Positions 1 to 9,805 of a stretch of 64,000 bases of DNA are shown in pieces. The stretch covers positions 124,001 through 188,000 of the forward strand of contig UESW01005084.1 in assembly GCA_900491605.1 (NCBI GenBank), in the 5' to 3' direction. Under the pieces are notes generated by a model. The model was given only the letters and a program-made list of their open reading frames with translations. It was not told where the DNA came from and ran no database searches. Within the stretch, counting starts at the first letter, position 1. The number at the start of each line of letters is the position of its first letter. The position numbers and the translations under genes are program-made. The stretch is from Calamus simplicifolius (Eukaryota > Streptophyta > Magnoliopsida > Arecales > Arecaceae).

Positions 1-1815
1 AATCCCTAGAAAAATCCCTCGCAAAATTATTTTTTTAGAATTTTCTATAATAAATGGCTTATTTGATAAAAAAAATTGGATAAAACAATCCCTCGAAAAA
101 TCCCTCGGAAATTATTAATTTTCGAGGGATTTTTCGAGGGATTTGTTTTCCATTAATGAGTTATTAATAAAATTTTTTGATGAAAAAAAATCACTCGGAA
201 TTCCCTCGGAAAATCCCTCGGAAAATCCCTCGGAAATTTGATGAAAAAATTCCCTCGGAAAGTCCCTCGGAAATTAAATTTGCGAGGGATTTTCCGAGGG
301 ATTTGTTTCATCAAAAAATTTAACTAATAACGCATTAATGAAAAATAAATCCCTCGGAAAATCCCTCGCAAAGTTAATTTCCGAGGGATTTGCCGAGGGA
401 TTTATTTTAACAAATATTTTTTAACAAATAAGCCATCGATTATAGGAAATCCCTCGGAAAATCCCTCGGAAATTTCATGAAAAAAATCCCTCGGAAATTT
501 GATGAAAAAAATCCCTCGGAAAATTCCTCGGAAATTATTAATTTCCGAGGGATTTTCCGAGGGATTTTTTTCATCAAAAATTTTATTAATAACGCATAAA
601 TCCCTCGGTAAATCCCTCGGAAATATAATTTGCGAGGGATTTTCCGAGGGATTTTTTTCATCAAATATTTTTTAAAAAATAAGCCATTGATTATTGGAAA
701 TCCCTCGGCAAATCCCTCGGAAATTTGATGAAATAAATCCCTCGGACAATCCCTCGGAAATTAAATTTACGAGGGATTTTCCGAGGGATTTTTTTCATCA
801 AATATTTTTTAAAAAATAAGCCATTGATTATTGGAAATCCCTCGGAAAATCCCTCGGCAATTTGATGAAAAAATTCCCTCGGAAAGTCCCTCGGTAATTA
901 AATTTGCGAGGGATTTTCCGAGGGATTTGTTTCATCAAAAAATTTAATTAATAACGCATTAATGAAAAATAAATCCCTCGGAAAATCCCTCGCAAAGTTA
1001 ATTTCCGAGGGATTTGCCGAGGGATTTATTTTAACAAATATTTTTTAACAAATAAGCCATCGATTATAGGAAATCCCTCGAAAAATCCCTCGGAAATTTC
1101 ATGAAAAAAATCCCTCGGAAAATCCCTTGGAAATTTGATGAAAAAAATCCCTCGGAAAATCCCTCGGCAATTATTAATTTCCGAGGGATTTTCCGAGGGA
1201 TTTTTTTCATCAAAAAATTTTATTAATAACGCATAAATCCCTCGGTAAATCCCTCGGAAATATAATTTGCGAGGGAGTTTCCGAGGGATTTTTTTCATCA
1301 AATATTTTTTAAAAAATAAGCCATTGATTATTGGAAATCCCTCGGCAAATCCCTCGGAAATTTGATGAAATAAATCCCTCGGACAATCCCTCGGAAATTA
1401 AATTTACAAGGGATTTTCCGAGGGATTTTTTTCATCAAATATTTTTTAAAAAATAAGCCATTGATTATTGGAAATCCCTCGGAAAATCCCTCGGCAATTT
1501 GATGAAAAAATTCCCTCGGAAAGTCCCTCGGTAATTAAATTTGCGAGGGATTTTCCGAGGGATTTGTTTCATCAAAAAATTTAATTAATAACGCATTAAT
1601 GAAAAATAAATCCCTCGGAAAATCCCTCACAAAGTTAATTTCCGAGGGATTTGCCGAGGGATTTATTTTAACAAATATTTTTTAACAAATAAGCCATCGA
1701 TTATAGGAAATCCCTCGGAAAATCCCTCGGAAATTTCATGAAAAAAATCCCTCGGAAAATCCCTCGGAAATTTGATGAAAAAAATCCCTCGGAAAATCCC
1801 TCGGAATTTATTGAT
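1..1815. repeat. AT-rich CACTA-like subterminal repeat array
   Basis: The region is built from dozens of short units of the form TCCCTCGGAAAA and their inverse TTTTCCGAGGGA, arranged as inverted pairs separated by AATTAATTT or TTTGATGAAAAA spacers. Inverted motif arrays of this kind are typical of the subterminal regions that bind TNPA in CACTA (En/Spm) transposons. A higher-order unit is visible: the block with AAGCCATCGATTATAGG recurs at about 423, 1047 and 1684, a spacing of 624 and 637 bp. No coding capacity is seen; open frames here are repeat translations. The left end lies outside the window. No CACTA terminus is visible at the right end, so the family call is an inference; a Mutator-like element remains possible. 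Confidence 0.6.
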
Positions 1816-1822
1816 TTCCCTA

Positions 1823-1908
1823 CGGCCACGGCCGCTGCCGTGGCCGTCTTCTCCGGCCACGGCCACTGCCGTGGCCGGCAGTGGCCTGGCCACGGTGGCC
1901 AGGCCACT
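1823..1908. repeat. GC-rich palindromic GGCCACGGCC/GGCCGTGGCC cluster
   Basis: A short, very GC-rich block made of repeated GGCCACGG and CCGTGGCC inverted motifs sits exactly between the AT-rich array and the gypsy integrase fragment. A poly-A/TTTTG stretch (about 1917-1932) follows it. It may be the terminal part of the inserted DNA element or a separate small insertion; the exact edge of the gypsy sequence is at about 1935. Confidence 0.5.
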
Positions 1909-1935
1909 GTAATCACAAAAAAAAAAAAATTTTGT

Positions 1936-2383
1936 AATACGACGCCCCGAGCCCCCACGGGAGAAACGCCATTCAGCTTGGTCTTTGGTTCCGAAGCCGT
2001 TATCCCAGTGGAGATCGGAGCACCCAGCCCCCGGGTGGAGGCTTATAGTGAAGAAGGTAATCCTGACCAACTGAGAGCCAACCTCGACCTGGTGGAGGAA
2101 GTGCGGGACAAGGCGCGGCTTCGAATGGCAACCTACCGGCAACGGGCCGCGAGATACTACAACGCGCGCGTGCGCCCCCGGACGTTCCTACCAGGAGATC
2201 TAGTCCTCCGGCGGGCCGAGGTCTCAAAACCAACCGAAGGAGGCAAGCTGGCCCCTAACTGGGAAGGACCTTACCGGATCACCGAGACGCTGCACCATGG
2301 AGCTTATAAATTGAAGGACTTGATGGGACACCACTTCCTAGGACGCGTGGAATGCGGATAACCTCCGCCGGTATTATCAGTAA
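1936..2383 (+). pseudogene. Tat-lineage Ty3/gypsy pol, integrase C-terminal fragment (Tat-1)
   Basis: The translation begins in the conserved integrase stretch TTPRAPTGETPFSL, passes through FGSEAVIPVEIG, then LRANLDLVEEVRDKARLRMA, and reaches the chromatin/DNA-binding GPF/Y-like motif KLAPNWEGPYRI. This order is the usual end of a plant Tat-type polyprotein. Near 2343-2349 a one-base shift moves the reading frame; in the shifted frame the normal terminus WNADNLRRYYQ and a stop at 2381-2383 follow. Everything upstream of the integrase core is missing, replaced by the AT-rich array, so this is a 5'-truncated and frameshifted remnant. It is the sense-strand end of the element whose tandem repeats, antisense gene and LTR follow to 8403. 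Confidence 0.9.
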
Positions 2384-2485
2384 TGTATCCATTTTTTCAT
2401 GTTAAGCATCGTCTCCGTGTTTGTTTGGGTATTCACCCCTTATTCAATGCTAACAAGATTCAATTCTAGTTATCTGAATCTTCTC

Positions 2486-3787
2486 AAAGCCCGGCACTTC
2501 GTCGGCACTCAAAGCCCTGCACCAGCCAGGCATAAGCCCAGTGTACCACTGGCAGAGCGGTGTACCACCGGCTCTCAACAACAAAAGCCCGGCACTTCGT
2601 CGGCACTCAAAGCCCTGCACCAGCCAGGCATAAGCCCAGTGTACCACTGGCAGAGCGGTGTACCACCGGCTCTCAACAACAAAAGCCCGGCACTTCGTCG
2701 GTACTCAAAGCCCTGCACCAGCCAGGCATAAGCCCAGTGTACCACTGGCAGAGCGGTGTACCACCGGCTCTCAACAACAAAAGCCCGGCACTTCATCGGC
2801 ACTCAAAGCCCTGCACCAGCCAGGCATAAGCCCAGTGTACCACTGGCAGAGCGGTGTACCACCGGCTCTCAACAACAAAAGCCCGGCACTTCGTCGGCAC
2901 TCAAAGCCCTGCACCAGCCAGGCATAAGCCCAGTGTACCACTGGCAGAGCGGTGTACCACCGGCTCTCAACAACAAAAGCCCGGCACTTCGTCGGGACTC
3001 AAAGCCCTGCACCAGCCAGGCATAAGCCCAGTGTACCACTGGCAGAGCGGTGTACCACCGGCTCTCAACAACAAAAGCCCGGCACTTCGTCGGCACTCAA
3101 AGCCCTGCACCAGCCAGGCATAAAGCCCAGTGTACCACTGGCAGAGCGGTGTACCACCGGCTCTCAACAACAAAAGCCCGGCACTTCGTCGGCACTCAAA
3201 GCCCTGCATCAGCCAGGCATAAGCCCAGTGTACCACTGGCAGAGCGGTGTACCACCGGCTCTCAACAACAAAAGCCCGGCACTTCGTTGGCACTCAAAGC
3301 CCTGCACCAGCCAGGCATAAGCCCAGTGTACCACTGGCAGAGCGGTGTACCACCGGCTCTCAACAACAAAAGCCCGGCACTTCGTCGGCACTCAAAGCCC
3401 TGCACCAGCCAGGCATAAGCCCAGTGTACCACTGGCAGAGCGGTGTACCACCGGCTCTCAACAACAAAAGCCCGGCACTTCGTCGGCACTCAAAGCCCTA
3501 CACCAGCCAGGCATAAAGCCCAGTGTACCACTGGCAGAGCGGTGTACCATCGGCTCTCAACAACAAAAGCCCGGCACTTCGTCGGCACTCAAAGCCCTGC
3601 ACCAGCCAGGCATAAGCCCAGTGTACCACTGGCAGAGCGGTGTACCACCGGCTCTCAACAACAAAAGCCCGGCACTTCGTCGACACTCAAAGCCCTGCAC
3701 CAGCCAGGCATAAGCCCAGTGTACCATTGGCAGAGCGGTGTACCACCGGCTCTCAACAACAAAAGCCCGGCACCCCATCGGCACATA
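2486..3787. repeat. 98-bp tandem repeat array, about 13 copies, in Tat-1 3' region
   Basis: The unit starts AAGCCCGGCACTTCGTCGGC and includes CCAGTGTACCACTGGCAGAG; it recurs at 98-bp steps with only scattered substitutions. Two copies (near 3121 and 3514) carry one extra A in CATAAAGCCC, 393 bp apart, which equals four units plus one base and points to duplication of a four-unit block. The array lies just after pol, the usual site of tandem repeats in Tat elements. All open frames across it are repeat translations, not genes. Confidence 0.95.
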
Positions 3788-4036
3788 AAGCCCGGCTAAC
3801 TGCCGGCGGAGTGGTGCACCAAGGGTTCTTCGTAGTCAGGACCCGACGCTCTACCGGTCAGACCAAAGCCAAGTCCCGCGGGCATCAAGCTGCGCGCCAG
3901 ACCAACACCAGGTCCGATGCTTGATCGGGCGTTACGCCTATGGCTCCAAGGGCGCCTACCGGCCTAGTCTCCGATCAGCGGCGCCCCCGCTCCCAAGATT
4001 CAACCCCACCTAACTTTAACTAGCGGGTTCATGTAA

Positions 4037-6850
4037 CTAAGGCGGAACGGCGTGGGTGGGAAGGTGTTCCCCAGAATCGTCGGGACGAGCGGGCTCATGT
4101 GGCCACATGTCAATCAACAAAGTCAATAACAGTGCAAAAATCGCCGAGAAAGATGCTTTCATTAATAGAAGGGGATTACAAAACCCCGACATAGTCAGGC
4201 TTACAGAAGCAAAGAAAGGCAGCAAAGTAACAGGTGCGAACTCAAGGCTCCGCGGTGCGGGTTCGTCATCGGAAGGGGCCAGGTCCGACGATGGCTCTGG
4301 CTCAACCTCCAGTGCGCGAGGGAAATTTAGATCCTTGGCCACTTTCTCCTTAGCATACTGGAATCCGTCGAGGAACGCGGCGGCTGAAGCTTCGGCTAGG
4401 TCGTCTGTGAAACGCTCAGACGACCTGTATTCCTCGACGAGCCTGGCAGCTCGAGTTTTTTCTGCGGCTAAGGCTTCCGCCGCGGCCCTCTCGGCTTCTC
4501 TGGCGCGACCTATCTCTTCCTTATACCGGCCAGCCTCCTCTTTTGCCACTCCGGCCTCTTCCTTTGCCACTCCGGCCTCTTCTCTCGCCGCTCTAGCCTC
4601 CTCCGACGCCGCTCCCGCCCGTTCCTCAGCCTCCCGAAGAGCCGCGGTTAGCTCCGAGATATGAATATCCCTCGCCATAACCGCGTTCTCGGACTCCATC
4701 ATCTGGGAGATCGCTGCGCGTGCACGGTTGGCCTCGATCTCCGCTTTGCTCTCGGCGGCTCTTACCTCGCTAGCGCAGGACTCTTTATCTCCTCCAGCGC
4801 CCTTTCTGCTGCTTCTGCGCGGTCCTGCACCTCCCGGAGAAGGTTCTTCCCCCCACGGATCACCTCCCTAGCAGCCTTTAGGGAGTGCACAATCTGCGCG
4901 CACAAGCCTCAAGTCAGTAAAGTATGTGTACATAACGACAAGGGATAAAAGGCAAGAAGGTCGCCTACCCTGAACGCAGCGGCATAAGATTCCCGAAAGA
5001 ACTCGCCTGTCTTCTGACGGCCAAGGCCTTCGGTGATCCTAGGATCCAGAACCGAGCCCAGGACCCGCTCGGCCCAATAGCCATCGCCCAGGAAGTCCAG
5101 GGGCAACCTGGTGCGTCCCCACTTCCCTCTGCCGCCTCTGACCTCCCCGGCCCTGTGGGCGGGTCGCCCCTAACCGGCCCCTCGGGGGGTGGACTGGTGG
5201 GACCGGATGGTCCCTCACCCCAGTCCCGGCTGGCACCAGATGGAGTCGCTCCCTCGGAAACTGGGAGCCCTTCGGTCGGCGCAGGCTCCCCCGCCACTGA
5301 CTCTATGGCGGTAACTCCCACCGCGGCTCCCGCCTCCGGTGGAGTGTCGGCCGTAAGGTCGACCTCCACGATGACCGAGGTGTGTTGCGGAATCCCGGGA
5401 GGGGAGGCCCTCGCTGGGGGGAGGCCCGGATCACCAAGCGCTTCGGGGCCGGAGCTTGCTGCCCCCCGGATGATCCTTCCCGGCCCCTTTTCTTGATGGC
5501 CTTTAACAACTTCGCCCTCGGAACTTTCATCGCTGCACAGCGCAAGTCAAGTTTTCAGCAAAAAAAAAAAAAAAAAAAAAAAGAAAGAGAAGAAGAGAAA
5601 AGAAAGAAGGGCAGGATTTCTAGCTAAGTGCGAAAAGGACTTACCCCGATGGGAGACGAGGCCCGCCAACTCGAAGTTTTCCTCCCCTAGTAGTAGGGTG
5701 TACCGGGGGATCTCGGCGGTCAGCAATGCCCCCATCGCCTCCCGGTCCCCAGGCTAGACAGTCGCGACATTCCCTCGGAGGTTGGGGTTCCCCCACCGGG
5801 GCCGGACTTGGTTGATATTAGCAAAAAAGAAACGGGGTTTCCACCCCTTAATTGATGAAGGCAAAAGGAGCTTAATGACCCTATTGGGTCGGGGCTGAAA
5901 CACCCACCATCCCTTCTGGGCCCGAAGAGAATAAAAATTACGGAACAAACTGACCCTAGGAACAATACCTAGGCGATGACAAAGGATGACAAAGGCGCTA
6001 ATCACCCGACAAGAGTTCGGGACTAGCTGGGAAGGGGTTAAAGAATAGAAGTCAAGGAGAGTGATGAAAAAAGGGTGGAAAGGAGGACGGAGGCCTACCT
6101 ATAGGCAGACCTCGTAGAAGGCTACGCGACCGGGTCGGGAGGAGATAACCCGGTCGTCGGGGGTCGGAAGAAATAGGTTGATCTCCTGAGGGATCCGATA
6201 ACGGGCCCGGATCCTTTCCAGATCCGACCGTGTCATCAAGGAGGCTACCCCCCCTGGGGATTCCTCCACCCTCGAGGAGGTCCCGACCCCCGGCCGGCGA
6301 CCCCTCAACGGGGCTCCACCGGCAGCTCCACCGGCGGCCCGTCGCCGGGCCAAAGGAACGTGGTCCTCTGAATCAGAGGACCACTCGATTGGAGGAGAAG
6401 GAGAAGGGGTTTGAGGCCTCACAGAGGGAGGACGGTCCTCAGAACCGTCCTCCGAGGTCCAAGAGGGTAGACTCATGAAAAAAGAAGAATCAAGACGAAA
6501 GAGGCTGACCTGGAGAAACAAGGAAAGCTGGGCGCGAGCTCGCAGGTTGCAGGAGCACTAGGAGAACAGGCGAAGAAGAAGACGATAATGGGGTGGTATG
6601 GTGCCAGTTCCTTCCCCCTCACCTGGCTTTGTTGGGTTTTCAAAACATCCCGCCATGTCCCGTCGGCCACGCGGCCCTTTGCCATATGCTGGCTCGCCTC
6701 GAGGAGTGCCCCAGCGCGTGGCACGATACGCCCCCAACCGATGGTGGGGCCCCCATTGATGTCGCCGTAATAAGAAGAAATCATTATGCGCCTTTTCGCG
6801 CGGACTTCGAAGAGCTGATCCTCACTTTCGAGGGCGATCATGGCTGGCAT
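4037..6850 (-). pseudogene. Antisense extra gene of Tat-1 (Transposase_28 type, coiled coil), 4 exons, decayed
   Basis: Read on the minus strand, exons are inferred at 6850-6623, 6509-5645, 5532-4969 and 4893-4037, joined at GT-AG sites (GTGAGG/CCAG; GTAAGT/TGTGCAG with a long T tract; GTAGGC/GCGCAG). The second exon holds the family signature: RYRIPQEINLFLPTPDDRV, then HPFFITLLDFYSLTPSQL, FVILCHRLGIVPRVSLFRNF and SSIKGWKPRFFF, matching 'putative gypsy type transposon' proteins (Pfam PF04195). The third is proline/glycine rich. The last is a long Ala/Glu/Arg coiled coil with EEAGVAKEEAG repeats, then an acidic tail. In-frame stops occur near 6099 and 5754, and frameshifts near 5370, 5100 and 4770. 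The first exon is a clean 76 codons that continue in phase. Function of the family is unknown; only its antisense placement is established. Confidence 0.75.
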
Positions 6851-6966
6851 GGTACGAAGGCCGTCTCTTTGCATCCCCCGTACCGTCCGCATAAAGAACA
6901 AGGCTAGGGATCAGCCACGTGGAGAACGCCCCTTGGGCCTCAGCGGCGGGACCCGCTTCGCCCCAG

Positions 6967-6981
6967 GAGCGAGGGGGCATC
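6967..6981 (+). other. Polypurine tract of Tat-1
   Basis: The purine-rich GAGCGAGGGGGCAT lies directly before the LTR start TGATATGAC. This is the expected position for the primer of plus-strand DNA synthesis and fixes the LTR boundary and the sense orientation of Tat-1. Confidence 0.7.
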
Positions 6982-7024
6982 TGATATGACTGATCCCAAC
7001 GCCGCCAGAAAAGGTAACGGTGAT

Positions 7025-7745
7025 CACTGTCATTTCCCCCACTCCCGGCACCCCCTCGGGGTCGGGGGTGGGGCCGTCATTTCTTAACCCCGGGGCCCCT
7101 ACCGGCCTCGGGGTGCATCATCATTTCCCCACCTCCGGCACCCCCTCGGGGTCGGGGGTGGGGCCATCATTTCTTAACCCCGGGGCCCCTACCGGCCTCG
7201 GGGTGCACAATCATTTCCCCACCTCCGGCACCCCCTCGGGGTCGGGGGTGGGGCCATCATTTCTTAACCCCGGGGCCCCTACCGGCCTCGGGGTGCACAA
7301 TCATTTCCCCACCTCCGGCACCCCCTCGAGGTCGGGGTGGGGCCATCATTTCTTAACCCCGGGGCCCCTACCGGCCTCGGGGTGCACAATCATTTCCCCA
7401 CCTCCGGCACCCCTTCGGGGTCAGGGGTGGGGCCATCATTTCTTAACCCCGGGGCCCCTACCGGCCTCGGGGTGCACAATCATTTCCCCACCTCCGGCAC
7501 CCCCTCGGGGTCGGGGGTGGGGCCGTCATTTCTTAACCCTGGGGCCCCTACCGCCTCGGGGTGCACAATCATTTCCCCACCTCTGGCACCCCCTCGGGGT
7601 CGGGGGTGGGGCCGTCATTTCTTAACCCGGGGCCCCTACCGGCCTCGGGGTGCACAATCATTTCCCCACCTCCGGCACCCCCTCGGGGTCGGGGTGGGGC
7701 CATCATTTCTTAACCCCGGGGCCCCTACTGGCCTCGGGTGCATCA
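7025..7745. repeat. 90-bp GC-rich tandem repeats in the Tat-1 LTR U3 (about 8 copies)
   Basis: Units beginning CCCCCTCGGGGTCGGGGGTG recur at 7051, 7141, 7231, 7321, 7410, 7500, 7589 and 7678, with one-base losses in some copies. Each includes TTCTTAACCCCGGGGCCCC and a GGGTGCACAATCATTTCCCC end. The array starts about 40 bp inside the LTR. Reading frames through it are artefacts of the 90-bp (30-codon) period. Confidence 0.95.
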
Positions 7746-7825
7746 TCATTACACTACTCAACACCGAGGAAAATAACAACTATCAGGATGCGCGGCGCTC
7801 ACACATGATTTTCAACCCATGGCTG

Positions 7826-8036
7826 TTCCTTGCCGTAGCATACCATCCAGTACCTCCGTGATTGTGCTCCGGTACGGAGGGCCATGCCTCATAACGATGT
7901 TTGGCGTGTTGCATGTCCCTGTGCGTGACCATGCCTTGCCGCAGCATACCACCCAGTACTTCCGTGATTGTGCCCCGGTACGGAGGGCCATGCCTCATAA
8001 CGATGTTTGGCTCGTTGCATGCCTCTGTGCGCCACC
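7826..8036. repeat. 106-bp direct duplication in Tat-1 U3
   Basis: The block containing CATACCATCCAGTACCTCCG, GTACGGAGGGCCATGCCTCA and ACGATGTTTGGC occurs twice with a 106-bp step and a few substitutions. It sits between the 90-bp array and the TATA box, where promoter elements of an LTR are normally found. Confidence 0.85.
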
Positions 8037-8149
8037 ATACCCCGCTAGGGTGTACGACTTGTTACCTCTAGCGATGGAGCCCAGTCACATCCACTGGCGG
8101 CGGTACGACGGAGATCTTCCAAGGCTGCAAGTCACTGCATTCAGACAGG

Positions 8150-8157
8150 TATAAAAG
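8150..8157 (+). promoter_or_regulatory. TATA box of the Tat-1 LTR
   Basis: TATAAAAG within CAGGTATAAAAGACAC, placed about 250 bp before the LTR end; the following ACACATTCACACT is a plausible start site. Motif-based call only. Confidence 0.55.
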
Positions 8158-8403
8158 ACACACATTCACACTGTAAGTGGGATCCAAACTCTGATTTTTC
8201 TGAGCTTTCTTCCTCCCAGCAAAAACCCTAACTGCCTCGGCTTCTCTTCGCGGGGGTGGTTCTTTGTCTGAACCTAAGCCACTAACTGATCATCGGAGGG
8301 TCCCCACCGGTGCCACCGGTCCCCGGGGACTTTTCTTGCAGGATTTCCCGGAGCGAGACGTCCGTTTTCCCCGACGTTCGAAGGAGGTGACTTGGCGTCA
8401 TCA

Positions 8404-9600
8404 GATTCTATAAAAGTATTCAATACCTTCTTGATACAAATTTGATATGGATTAGATGCTTGCCAATATGAGCTCATATATATTTCCTTAGTTTAAGCTT
8501 GGATATCTTTGTCAAATTAAGGGTCATGTCCAAATCTATAACCAAATATAATTACAAATACATCAGCTCCATTTAGAGCATATTCTAATTCATATGGGTT
8601 ATGAGCCAAATTTACTCTAATACCATTTTCAATAATACAAGGTCTCACCCAAAATGCTAACCAAGAAGGTATTATTTGGACTTTTAATCACTTACATGTA
8701 CTTAGGATCTCTTAAGTATATCACTAATATAGGACTAAACATTTGATAGTATGGGCTTTCACATACTCTTTCTCTTATTGAAGTTGTGATGTCTTTGTCA
8801 GTTTAGAAGTTCATTTCTAAATTTATATCCAAATCTAATTAAAAACATGTAAAGCCCATCTATATATCCTCTGGTTCTAGGTCATGAGTTGAATTTGCTT
8901 TGATACATTTATAATAATTAAGAAGGTATTATTTGGGTTTGTTAATTTTGTATAAGTACTCAAAATCTTCTTGATATATAATTAAAGTAGTATTAAATAC
9001 TCATCAATATCAGTTTTTTTAAACATACAGTAAAGGACGAAAAAGATAAAGACTCTTATCCAATACATTACTTGTGGCTAATATTGTAATTTACATCCAA
9101 CAAAAATTGACATGTATAGATGAAGATTCCAAAATAGAAGGAAGATGAAGATTACAGTCTCTCAACATAATTTATTTTTTTAATTTATGTAATTTTTATT
9201 AATATATTTCTAATTTTGAAGGGTATGTTTATTCTATTTCTTTATCATAGAAATAAATAAGGGGTTTATTTATTTAATATCAAAAATCATGATTCTTGTG
9301 ACACACACATATATCTTTTTAAAGATAATTAGCATGAGAGGAAGCCAATTGAAAACGCGACATAAAGATATGAACCCATGTTATTGATGAATATTTTGTA
9401 CATGAAAATAAAATTTTAACTTAATTCTCTTCCAACATCTTGCAAGTAGCCAAAAAAAAAAAAAAAAAAACTTAACAACGGATCGAAAGTATCAAATGCG
9501 AAAAAGTGGACAGATTCATCGTTCAAAAATTTAATATATTTTCATAACAAGCTATGTAAGTTTAATTTATTTTTATATCAAGCAACAATTTTTATATGAA
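8404..9600. other. AT-rich intergenic DNA between Tat-1 and SKA2
   Basis: No coding exon, LTR or clear transposon terminus is seen in these 1.2 kb. The sequence contains a few loosely repeated phrases, such as AAGGTATTATTTGG near 8667 and 8932, which suggests old degraded repeats. The last 300 bp would include the upstream promoter of SKA2. Confidence 0.5.
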
Positions 9601-9606
9601 AATAAT

Positions 9607-9698
9607 TATAAATACTGGATACATATAAGGATTAAAAAGATGATTAAATTTAAATCTAACTCCATTGATACGTAACCCTGAGAGCCCGACCCGGCCCA
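9607..9698 (+). promoter_or_regulatory. Putative SKA2 core promoter (TATA box and GGCCCA motif)
   Basis: TATAAATA at 9607-9614 lies about 190 bp before the start codon. A GGCCCA (TGGGCC on the other strand) at 9693-9698 matches the site II/TCP-type motif that is frequent in plant genes expressed in dividing cells. If transcription starts about 30 bp after the TATA box, this motif falls in the 5' UTR. The sites are inferred from motif and position alone. Confidence 0.4.
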
Positions 9699-9805
9699 GT
9701 GTGGCATTTCGTTGATTCACGGGTCGGGTTGGACCTCGGCCCGCGCAACTGCTTCAAAACGCGACGAAGGGCGGGAGCAAGACGTGCAAGAAGAGCAAGG
9801 GAGAG

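Larger units (their letters stand above)
1936..8403 (+). mobile_element. Tat-1: 5'-truncated Ty3/gypsy Tat-type LTR retrotransposon
   Basis: In order the element holds the integrase tail (1936-2383), a 98-bp tandem array (2486-3787), an antisense multi-exon gene (4037-6850), a polypurine tract (6967-6981) and one LTR (6982-8403). This layout, with extra antisense open reading frames between pol and the 3' LTR, is known for the plant Tat group (for example Grande and Retand relatives). The 5' LTR, gag, protease and reverse transcriptase are absent from the window. The sequence is clearly richer in G+C than its flanks. A target duplication cannot be tested because only the 3' flank (GATTC at 8404-8408) is present. 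Confidence 0.85.
6982..8403 (+). mobile_element. 3' LTR of Tat-1 (about 1.42 kb)
   Basis: The LTR begins TGATATGAC after the polypurine tract and ends GTCATCA at 8403, giving the expected TG...CA and a short terminal inversion (TGAT/ATCA). U3 contains the 90-bp array (about 7025-7745) and a 106-bp duplication (about 7826-8036). TATAAAAG stands at 8150-8157 and is followed by a CA-rich probable start region, so R-U5 would be about 220 bp. No second copy of this LTR lies in the window. Confidence 0.75.

Noticed and set aside
1..1815. CRISPR array
   Set aside because: The regular short repeats are inverted pairs with AT-rich spacers that themselves repeat, in plant nuclear DNA; there is no leader or cas gene.
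440..2142. Open frames rich in KIPRK, PRDF and FRGIF repeats
   Set aside because: They are translations of the CCCTCGG repeat array on either strand and have no independent coding signal.
2399..3924. Many overlapping 60-120-residue frames on both strands
   Set aside because: All are translations of the 98-bp tandem unit; their shared peptide follows the repeat period.
4056..4664. Plus-strand 202-residue frame
   Set aside because: It is the reverse reading of the Ala/Glu-rich coiled coil of the antisense gene; only the minus frame matches the family and joins upstream exons.
7020..7861. Proline/glycine-rich proteins of about 200 residues
   Set aside because: The 90-bp repeat has a length divisible by three, so it stays open by chance; it lies in an LTR U3.
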